Shown: positions 57,431-64,000 of the stretch, in pieces
Layout of the letters: every line of letters begins with the position of its first letter
Position numbering within the stretch: position 1 is the stretch's first letter
From: Pseudomonadota bacterium
GTDB taxonomy: Bacteria > Myxococcota > Myxococcia > Myxococcales > Myxococcaceae
NCBI GenBank assembly: GCA_023426545.1
Contig: JAFAAN010000095.1
Span: forward strand, 77,574 to 141,573
DNA length: 64,000 nucleotides
Direction: 5' to 3'
The notes under the pieces: generated by a model
Databases searched by the model: none
What the model saw: the letters and a program-made list of their open reading frames with translations, nothing else
What the model was told of the DNA's origin: nothing
Made by a program: the position numbers and the translations under genes

Positions 57431-58329
57431 ATGAGGCACTTCCATTGCGCGGCGGGCGGCCCGGCTGGGTGGGGGTGCTGCTCGTCCTCGGGCTGCTCTC
57501 CGGGTGTGCACGCAGCACCCGCGTTTCGCTGGAGACGGCCGCCGACGCGACCCGCTTGCCCGTGGGCACGCGCATCGACGTCGAGTTCCTCCCGCGCGAC
57601 GCCGACGCGGCCGCCCAGGTACGACTCGCCGTCGAACGCGCCCTCCCCCGCCTCCTGCGCTGGGGGACCTTCGAGGACACCGTCACCATCGTCCTCCACC
57701 CCAACCACGCCGCCCTGGAGCGCGCCGCCAACCGGCCGGGCCATGACTTCCTCCGCGCCTGGGCCCGGTACGAGCAGATCGAAGTCCAGAGCCCGCGCAC
57801 CTGGTCCACCCGGGGCGGCAGTCAGGCCCAGGTGGACGAGCTGCTGCTGCACGAGCTCACCCACAGCCTCATGTACCAGGTGGCCTCGGACCGGCTCGGC
57901 TGGACGCGGAAGCGGATTCCCCTCTGGTTCCGCGAGGGCATGGCCTCCTACACCGCCGAGCAGGGCTACCGCGTCTCCAGCCTGGACGACCTGGAGCACT
58001 TCTGGCGCCAGCACCCCAACGCGGATCCGCTGTCACAGGCGGACGCGCTCTACCAATCGGAGAGCGGCATCGTCTACGGCGCCGCCCACCACGCCTTCAC
58101 CTTCCTGGTGCGCCGCTATGGCGAGGACACCATGCGCGCGCTGCTCCACGCGATGAGCCAGGGCCCCGACTTCGACCAGGCCTTCCACCAGACGGTGGGC
58201 ATTCCCCAGGAGAGCTTCCTGCTGGACTTCCAGCGGTACGTGCGCCTGCGCGGCTTCAAGGGCGCCAGGCAGCTTCACGCGCCGCGCCCGCGTCCCACGC
58301 GGCTCCCGCCGCTCTCCGCGCCCCAGTGA
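57427..58329 (+). CDS. Lipoprotein with peptidase-MA-like zinc motif
   Basis: A 300-residue protein with a lipoprotein signal (VGVLLVLGLLSGC, Cys at about 27). The zinc peptidase motif is LLHELTHSLMYQ with REGMASYTAEQGY supplying the third ligand region, typical of the peptidase-MA (gluzincin) group. It is probably a periplasm-facing metallopeptidase, though activity is not proven. It overlaps the upstream metalloenzyme gene by 4 bp (GTGA), suggesting linked work on one process. Confidence 0.85.
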   Translation: MNEALPLRGGRPGWVGVLLVLGLLSGCARSTRVSLETAADATRLPVGTRIDVEFLPRDADAAAQVRLAVERALPRLLRWGTFEDTVTIVLHPNHAALERAANRPGHDFLRAWARYEQIEVQSPRTWSTRGGSQAQVDELLLHELTHSLMYQVASDRLGWTRKRIPLWFREGMASYTAEQGYRVSSLDDLEHFWRQHPNADPLSQADALYQSESGIVYGAAHHAFTFLVRRYGEDTMRALLHAMSQGPDFDQAFHQTVGIPQESFLLDFQRYVRLRGFKGARQLHAPRPRPTRLPPLSAPQ

Positions 58330-58407
58330 CGGCAGGAGCCCTGGACGCGCCCTTCATGACGCGGAACCCGCGCGCGGCACCAGGGGCGCCGCGCGACCGC
58401 CGCACCG

Positions 58408-60132
58408 CTACGGCTGCGCCGTCGGGGCCTCCCGCGCCGCCGGGCTGGTGAGGATGGGCGGCCGGTCCTTGCCCTCCATGGTGCGCTGGAGCTCCAGCTC
58501 CTGGAGCAGCATGGCCGGCGCCACGGTGGACACGGGCACGTTGCCGCTCTCCGCGCCACAGAAGCCGTTGAAGACGCCGGGCTTCTGCCCCGAGGCCAGG
58601 ATGCGGTTCACCGCCGACAGGGGCGTGCCCACGATTTCCACGCCCCGCACCAGCGTCTCCTTCCCCGTCTTCACGTCCACCCGGTACACCATGCGCGGCA
58701 CGCCCTTGAAGGCCTGGTAGCCGTAGCTGGACGTGTTGGTGTTGCCACCGGTGATGTCGCGGATGATGAGGCCGTAGGGCTTGCCCTGGCGCCGGGCCTC
58801 GGCGATCAGCCGCTTCTTCAGCTCCGCGTCGCTCACGCCGTTCGCGCTCTCGACGAGCAGGTTCGCCATGCGCGCCACGGGCTTCAGGTTGCCCTGGCTG
58901 CGGCCGTGCCCGTTCGACTGGAGGAAGCCCTCCACCGGACGGCGGCCCTGGAGGTAGTTTCGCAGCACGCCCTTCTCCACCAGCGTCACGCGCTGGCCCC
59001 GCACGCCCTCCTCGTCGAAGAGGTAGTAGCCGTTGAGCGGCTCCCCGTGGAGCACGCGCCGCGTGGGGTCGTCGTGGATGGAGATGAACGACGGCAGCAC
59101 CTGCTTCCCCACCTGCCCCTTGAAGGTCTTGCCCTCGTTGTCGCCGTCCTGCCGGTCACCCTCGAGCCGGTGGCCCACCGCCTCGTGGAAGAGCACCCCC
59201 GCGGCCTCCGGCGCGAGGATGGCGGGCCCCGTGTACGGGTCGATGGCGGGCGCCGCGCGCAGCGCCAGCAGCTCCTCGATGACCTTGTCGGTCGCCGCGC
59301 CCAGGCGCGCATCGTCCGGCAGCCCTGCCTCCGTGGGCGCATAGAAGTTGCGCGAGTTGTCCAGCAACTGCCCATCCGGTGCCCGGGTGACGGCGGAGAC
59401 GTGCAGGCCATACAGCGACTCCTCGGTGATGATGCGGCTGCCTTCCGAGGACACGAACAGCCGCGTCACCTTGTCCTTGGTGATGCGCACCTCCGAGTCG
59501 AACAGCTCCGGGTGCGCGTTGAAGCGCGCGGACACGTCGCGCGCCACCTTCACCCAGCGCTCGCGGTCGAAGGGCGCGCTCACCGGCGGGTCGACGTGCG
59601 TCACCGGCTTCTCGCGGGAGAAGGACGGCGCCCGCTTCGGGTTCTCCACCGCGTAGACGTCCTCGCCCTTCTTCTTCAGGTACTGGAACAGCGCGGACTT
59701 GTACTTCTCGTCGGTGATGAGCCACAGCGAGGTGCGCAGGGCCAGCGGCGAGTCGTCCAACGGGCCTTCCTTGCGCGACACGTAGCTGGTGCCCCTGCTG
59801 GAGAAGCTGAACTCGAGCCCCTCCGCCACCGAGCTGTCGAAGTCATAGTCGCCCACGCGCACGTCGACGTACAGCTTCCGCTCGCGGTAGCCGTCGTCCA
59901 TGAACAGCGCCCCGTAGCGCGCGGAGATGGCGTGCTGCTCGTAGTCCTTGAGCTGGTAGCTCATGAAGTACGGCGGCTCATGGTTCTGCATCTTCAGCTG
60001 CTGGTGGTTGCGGGACAGCTCGGTGGCCATCGCGTCGAGCAAGTGCACGCGCGCGTCCGGCGCGGGCGCCGCGGCCGTCAGCAGCGCAGAGGCCGCCAGC
60101 AGGGGAAACACGGTTCGAAGGAGGGCTTGCAC
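58408..60132 (-). CDS. Exported TldD/PmbA-type metalloprotease-like protein
   Basis: A 574-residue member of the TldD/PmbA family. The metal motif HEAVGH is in VLFHEAVGHRLEGD, and FNGFCGAESGNVPVSTVAPAMLL closes the domain. TldD is normally cytosolic and pairs with PmbA; here a Sec signal (residues 1-22, LLRTVFPLLAASALLTAAAPAP) points to export, and no pmbA is adjacent. The GTG at 60132 was chosen because it places the hydrophobic core at the start; an ATG 17 codons earlier would bury it. Confidence 0.83.
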   Translation of the reverse strand: MQALLRTVFPLLAASALLTAAAPAPDARVHLLDAMATELSRNHQQLKMQNHEPPYFMSYQLKDYEQHAISARYGALFMDDGYRERKLYVDVRVGDYDFDSSVAEGLEFSFSSRGTSYVSRKEGPLDDSPLALRTSLWLITDEKYKSALFQYLKKKGEDVYAVENPKRAPSFSREKPVTHVDPPVSAPFDRERWVKVARDVSARFNAHPELFDSEVRITKDKVTRLFVSSEGSRIITEESLYGLHVSAVTRAPDGQLLDNSRNFYAPTEAGLPDDARLGAATDKVIEELLALRAAPAIDPYTGPAILAPEAAGVLFHEAVGHRLEGDRQDGDNEGKTFKGQVGKQVLPSFISIHDDPTRRVLHGEPLNGYYLFDEEGVRGQRVTLVEKGVLRNYLQGRRPVEGFLQSNGHGRSQGNLKPVARMANLLVESANGVSDAELKKRLIAEARRQGKPYGLIIRDITGGNTNTSSYGYQAFKGVPRMVYRVDVKTGKETLVRGVEIVGTPLSAVNRILASGQKPGVFNGFCGAESGNVPVSTVAPAMLLQELELQRTMEGKDRPPILTSPAAREAPTAQP

Positions 60133-60260
60133 GGACCCGACACTAGCCCATCCACTTCGCGATACGAGCAGCTCCGCGTTCACGGCTGCCGACGAGCGGA
60201 ATCCGTGAACGAGTGGCCCCCGCCTGGAGGGTCGGTTTCCGGGCGGGCGGCACCTGACTG

Positions 60261-61589
60261 TCAGGCCTTGGTCACTTTCTCACGGCCCTTGCCCACGCCC
60301 TTGGTGGCGTTGCGCGTGTCGACGACGACCCTGGCGCGCTCCACCACCATGGCGTAGTCGATGTCCGAGTGGTCCGTGAGGATGAGGACGGCGTCATACT
60401 GCCCCAGCGTCTCCGGCTTCAGCGGCACGGAGCGCAGCTCCAGGTTGAAGCCGTGCCCCTTGTGCAGCACGGGGACGTACGGGTCGTGGTACGACAGGTC
60501 CGCGCCCTTCTCCGCCAGCAGCGTCATGACGCGCAGCGACGGGCTCTCGCGCATGTCGTCGATGTCCTTCTTGTACGCCGCGCCCAGGCAGAGGACCTTC
60601 GCGCCGTTGAGCGTCGTCCTGTTCTTGTTGAGCGCCTCCATCGTGCGCTGCACGACGTAGTACGGCATCTGCCAGTTCACCTCGCCGGCCAGCTCGATGA
60701 ACTTGGTGTGGAACTCGTACTCGCGCGCCTTCCACGTCAGGTAGAACGGGTCGATGGGGATGCAGTGCCCGCCGAGCCCCGGGCCCGGGTAGAAGGGCAT
60801 GAAGCCGAAGGGCTTGGTGCTCGCGGCCTGGATGACCTCCCACACGTCCACGTCCATGCGGTCGCAGAGCATCTTCATCTCGTTGACCATGGCGATGTTG
60901 ACGCAGCGGAAGATGTTCTCCAGCAGCTTGGCCAGCTCCGCCACGCGCGTGGAGGACACCGGCACCACCTCCTTCAGCGCGCTGCCGTAGAGCGCCGCGG
61001 CTACCTCGGAGCACTCGGGCGAGTAGCCACCGACAATCTTCGGAATCGTCTTGGTGTTGAAGCGCTTGTTGCCCGGGTCCTCCCGCTCCGGGCTGTAGGC
61101 CAGGTGGAAGTCCACGCCCGCCTTGAGGCCGGTCTTCTCCAGCAGCGGCTTGAGGACCTCCTCCGTCGTCCCCGGGTACGTGGTGGACTCGAGGATGAAG
61201 AGCTGTCCGCGCCGCACGTAGGGCGCGAGCGCCTCACCCGTCTGGATGACGTAGCTCATGTCCGGCTCACGCGACGCCGTCAGCGGCGTGGGCACGCAGA
61301 TGATGACGCAGTCCATGTCCTTCGCCCTGGCGAAGTCCGCGGAGGCCTTCAGCTTGCCCGACTTGCTCAGCTCCGCCAGCGGCGCGCTGGCGATGTGCTT
61401 GATGTAGCTCTCCCCCTTCTCAATCTTGTCGATCTTCCGCTTGTCGACATCGAGCCCCATCACCGGGAAGCCCGCCTCCGCGAACGCCATGCCCAGCGGA
61501 AGACCGACGTAACCAAGCCCGACCACACCCACCTTCGCGTCCCGCTTCTTGATGCGCTCCAGCAGCGGGCTGCTCACCATCACCCTCAT
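60261..61589 (-). CDS. Nucleotide-sugar dehydrogenase
   Basis: A 442-residue UDP-sugar 6-dehydrogenase of the UDP-N-acetylmannosamine/UDP-glucose type. The NAD motif is VGVVGLGYVGLPLG near the N-terminus, ESTTYPGTTEE and AELAKLLENIFRCVNIAMVNEM follow, and the catalytic Cys is in GPGLGGHCIPIDPF. It supplies uronic acid for surface polysaccharide. ATG start with GAGG five bases ahead. The heparinase-family gene lies 59 bp upstream on the same strand. Confidence 0.93.
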   Translation of the reverse strand: MRVMVSSPLLERIKKRDAKVGVVGLGYVGLPLGMAFAEAGFPVMGLDVDKRKIDKIEKGESYIKHIASAPLAELSKSGKLKASADFARAKDMDCVIICVPTPLTASREPDMSYVIQTGEALAPYVRRGQLFILESTTYPGTTEEVLKPLLEKTGLKAGVDFHLAYSPEREDPGNKRFNTKTIPKIVGGYSPECSEVAAALYGSALKEVVPVSSTRVAELAKLLENIFRCVNIAMVNEMKMLCDRMDVDVWEVIQAASTKPFGFMPFYPGPGLGGHCIPIDPFYLTWKAREYEFHTKFIELAGEVNWQMPYYVVQRTMEALNKNRTTLNGAKVLCLGAAYKKDIDDMRESPSLRVMTLLAEKGADLSYHDPYVPVLHKGHGFNLELRSVPLKPETLGQYDAVLILTDHSDIDYAMVVERARVVVDTRNATKGVGKGREKVTKA

Positions 61590-61648
61590 CGTCCTCACCT
61601 CTCCTGATGCGACGCGCCGCTCCTGACGGTCACGTCCCGACCCGACAC

Positions 61649-63724
61649 TCAGCGGAATACGACCCCCCACCTCAACTCCGCGGGAGGCGTCACCTGCCCC
61701 CGGAACTCCACAGCCAGCGATGACACCACCCGCCCGTAGCCCGGCGAATACCGGGACGGCACCAGCCGCGCCGCCAGCCCCTTCTCCAGCACAATCCAGG
61801 CGAGCGGGGCCCCTTCGGGCCCCAGCTCCACCACGAGCGGCTCGAACGTCACCGGCTCTTCCATCACACGACCCGCGCGTGACAGGACCTGCACCTCGGG
61901 CGCCACCACACGCGCCTGTTCATCCGGCAGGTGGAACCTGCCCACCACCTCATGCCGGCCCGTGCCCACGAAGCGATCACGTCCGGCCAGAGCGCGCTCG
62001 CCCCGGTCCAGCCGGAACGTGCGCTCGATTCCCACTGGCGCCGACAGACGGCGATAGCCGTCGTGCCGGACCAGCAGCCTGTCCACCGTCTTTCCCGGCA
62101 GGAAGGCCAGCACCCGCGCCCGGGCCTCCTCCGGCAGCGCGAACAGGCGCGCCGGGTCCAGCGGCGCCTGCTCCGCGCCATCCACCTGCACGGTGTTGTG
62201 CGCCGCCGTGCCGCGGAACCAGTTCCGCACCGAAGGCTCTCGCGTATAGGTGCCCGTGCCTGGATCCACGATGACGGGGCGCCCGTCGAGGTGGAGCTCG
62301 AACGAGAGCTTGTCGTTGTGGCTGTGTCCTCCGACGCCGCCCTGCCCCTGCCTGCCCGCGCTGACGGTGATGACGACGCCCGCGCCGCGCAAGACGTGAA
62401 AGCCGCCTTCCGGAAAGCTCATCGACACAGGCGCCGGCGCCGGAGCCAGCGCGGCGAAGCGCGACTGACCCGCACGGCCCAGCAGCCACGCGGCCTCGTC
62501 CACGAGCTCGCCGCCCCCCAGGCCCGCCTCGCCGAAGAGCGCCGCCCCCAGCCCCACCAGGTAGCCGTGGGCGTTGTCCTCGCGCTCACGCAGCGGGAGG
62601 ACGCGGCCGGAGTCATTGTCGCCAATCTGTGGCGCCAACCCCCGCTCCGAGCACCACGCGCGCACGGCGAAGAACATGCGGCGCAGCCGCGACTCGTACC
62701 TGGGCCCCAGCGGCACGCCCGCGCCGCGCGCGACGACGTACGCCAGCGTGAACAGCTCCACCGCCAGGCGGTGATAGGGGATGGAGCCCTCGAAGGACGT
62801 CCCCTCGATGTGAACCTGCTTCTCCATCTGCTCACGCAGGCCGCCCACCGCCAGCGCCACCTGCTGCGCCGCGCCCGGCAGCTCCGGGAAGAGCAGCGCC
62901 ACCACCAGCAGCCCCACGTAGTTGGAGACGAGGTGGTTGTTGGGCACCGCGCCCCGGTCCTCCAGGTGCGCCTCCACCCACGCCGCATGGTCCGCCAGGG
63001 CGCTCAGCACCGGCACCACGACCTCCGGCCGGGCCACCTCGGCCGCGTCCGAGAACATCACCAGCGCCTGCGCCAGGTTCGCGGCGCGCAGCGCTACTTC
63101 CATGGCGCACGTCCAGTGCACGCCCTGCCCCACGGGGTTCGCTTGCAGGAAGTCCAGCACCTGCGACACGAAGCCACGCGCCAGCCGCGCGCGCATGTCC
63201 GCGGTCGGCTCCACCCAGTAGCCCTGTCCCAGCGCCACCACGCTGTCGAGCCGGCCCATCACCCACGGGTACTTCGGATCCCTCCCCGGCGTGGCGAGCG
63301 ACATGCGCTCCACCGGCTCCACCGGGTAGCGGTGGCCGCTCCCCGGGTCGAGGGACCAGTCCACGGGACGGCCCTCGCCAAACGCCACCACCGTCCCGAA
63401 GATGTCCCATTCCTGGCGGAGCGCCGCCTGCGCGCGGGCCCGTGCGCGCTCCAGGCCGCCTGGCACCGAGGCGAGCGCCTCCCGCACCGACTCGCGCTGC
63501 GACACCTCACACCAGATGCGCGAGGTCCGCTGCCCCAGCGCCAGCTCCACCAACTCCGCGCTGTCCGCGGCCCTGTAGGCCTGGAGCAGCTGAACCTCGT
63601 CCGCGCGCTCCCTCCGACGATAGAGCGCCTGCCGCGCCACACCCTGGACACGCCGTACCGCGCTCCGCGCCAGACCACCTGGTGCGAGTCGAGCGATCGC
63701 CGCGTAGTAATCGAGAGTCCCCAT
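61649..63724 (-). CDS. Heparinase II/III-family protein
   Basis: A 691-residue alginate-lyase-like protein: an (alpha/alpha) toroid N-terminal half, containing NNHLVSNYVGLLVVALLF, YHRLAVELFTLAYVV and QIGDNDSGR, followed by the heparinase II/III C-terminal beta domain (GGHSHNDKLSFELHLDGRPVIVDPGTGTY, where the His and Tyr are typical active-site residues). No signal peptide is obvious. Such proteins commonly sit in exopolysaccharide operons. It is paired with a nucleotide-sugar dehydrogenase, so an extracellular polysaccharide is the probable substrate or product. ATG 63724 preferred (GGAAGG ahead). Confidence 0.88.
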   Translation of the reverse strand: MGTLDYYAAIARLAPGGLARSAVRRVQGVARQALYRRRERADEVQLLQAYRAADSAELVELALGQRTSRIWCEVSQRESVREALASVPGGLERARARAQAALRQEWDIFGTVVAFGEGRPVDWSLDPGSGHRYPVEPVERMSLATPGRDPKYPWVMGRLDSVVALGQGYWVEPTADMRARLARGFVSQVLDFLQANPVGQGVHWTCAMEVALRAANLAQALVMFSDAAEVARPEVVVPVLSALADHAAWVEAHLEDRGAVPNNHLVSNYVGLLVVALLFPELPGAAQQVALAVGGLREQMEKQVHIEGTSFEGSIPYHRLAVELFTLAYVVARGAGVPLGPRYESRLRRMFFAVRAWCSERGLAPQIGDNDSGRVLPLREREDNAHGYLVGLGAALFGEAGLGGGELVDEAAWLLGRAGQSRFAALAPAPAPVSMSFPEGGFHVLRGAGVVITVSAGRQGQGGVGGHSHNDKLSFELHLDGRPVIVDPGTGTYTREPSVRNWFRGTAAHNTVQVDGAEQAPLDPARLFALPEEARARVLAFLPGKTVDRLLVRHDGYRRLSAPVGIERTFRLDRGERALAGRDRFVGTGRHEVVGRFHLPDEQARVVAPEVQVLSRAGRVMEEPVTFEPLVVELGPEGAPLAWIVLEKGLAARLVPSRYSPGYGRVVSSLAVEFRGQVTPPAELRWGVVFR

Positions 63725-63972
63725 TCGCCCCTTCCGCCACCCGTGTCGCATGGCGATAGCAAGTGCCCGGCCAGCGGTTCTTTCTCAGGAGTTGAGCGGG
63801 GTTGCGCGGAGGCGCGGTTCCCCCTGACGGTAAAAAGTGGGGGGAGCACACGCCCTGGAGGGAAAAGGATTTCCGCCCCATGGGCCCGCCCCTCCCACCC
63901 TGGGCAGTGTTGCGGTGCGTTCGCGGCGTGCCCATACCTTCTGGCGTGCGGGCAGGTGCTTGGACGGGGTGG

Positions 63973-63996
63973 CGCATCGAGCGAGAGCTCGATGCG
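63973..63996. other. Perfect 10-bp hairpin with a GAGA loop
   Basis: CGCATCGAGC at 63973-63982 pairs with GCTCGATGCG at 63987-63996 around a GAGA (GNRA) tetraloop. It lies at the window edge in the 276-bp gap behind the heparinase-family gene, so whether a T run or gene follows is unseen. The rest of the gap shows nothing clear. Confidence 0.5.
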
Positions 63997-64000
63997 GGGG

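Overview
The window is very GC-rich (roughly 70% by eye), densely coded on both strands, and has a gene content typical of a myxobacterium (Myxococcus/Corallococcus/Pyxidicoccus type). The pointers are an MglA-like GTPase, a zinc-finger/Ser-Thr kinase/TPR protein translationally coupled to a sigma factor, a DUF4388 protein, many lipoproteins, a CHASE2 adenylate cyclase and a zinc-type L28. Species assignment is inference. I saw no CRISPR array, no tRNA or rRNA gene and no complete insertion sequence; one dead transposase fragment is present.

Layout. 1-6.5 kb: accessory genes (LysR start, luciferase-domain lipoprotein, SDR protein, HMG-CoA synthase followed by a YceI polyisoprenoid-binding protein, a degraded transposase, an envelope protein and an EamA transporter). 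6.5-9.5 kb: OsmC, a deoxyhypusine-synthase-like enzyme, a small unknown and a PHP phosphoesterase. 9.5-15.4 kb: signalling genes, namely the kinase-sigma pair, an amphi-Trp protein and an orphan chemoreceptor. 15.6-25.5 kb: complex I genes in two blocks, nuoAB and nuoCDGHI, separated by an inverted thioesterase plus alkaline-phosphatase-fold membrane protein; each block is followed by a hairpin terminator. nuoE, F, J, K, L, M and N are not in the window. 25.6-30.4 kb: a thioredoxin-like ferredoxin, an adenylate cyclase, a lipoprotein and a coiled-coil protein.

30.5-32.2 kb holds five small membrane-protein genes resembling the E. coli yqjD/yqjE group. 32.4-36.4 kb holds a nuclease-fold protein, an M23 peptidase, and an enoyl-CoA hydratase overlapping its TetR regulator. 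From 47.8 kb back to 36.5 kb, genes run on the minus strand: Crp-type regulator, cyclic-nucleotide phosphodiesterase-like protein, accD, folC (apparent CTG start inside the accD stop), an alpha/beta hydrolase, an AMIN-domain protein, lptD, an XRE regulator and a calcium-repeat lipoprotein. 47.9-50.1 kb is a coupled purM-purN-DUF523 unit. 50.1-58.3 kb holds a HIBYL-CoA hydrolase, a HAD phosphatase, a CrtI-like oxidoreductase, rpmB, the MglA-like GTPase, a DUF4388 protein and a phosphatase-fold/peptidase pair. 58.4-63.7 kb holds an exported TldD-like protein, a nucleotide-sugar dehydrogenase and a heparinase II/III protein, probably the edge of a polysaccharide locus.

The genes combine into recognisable modules: respiration (complex I), envelope and LPS assembly (lptD, AMIN protein, the yqjDE-like group), lipid and purine supply (accD, folC, purMN), cyclic nucleotide signalling (cyclase, Crp/PDE pair) and kinase/sigma-factor signalling. 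The kinase-sigma pair is the best candidate for an incompletely described system.
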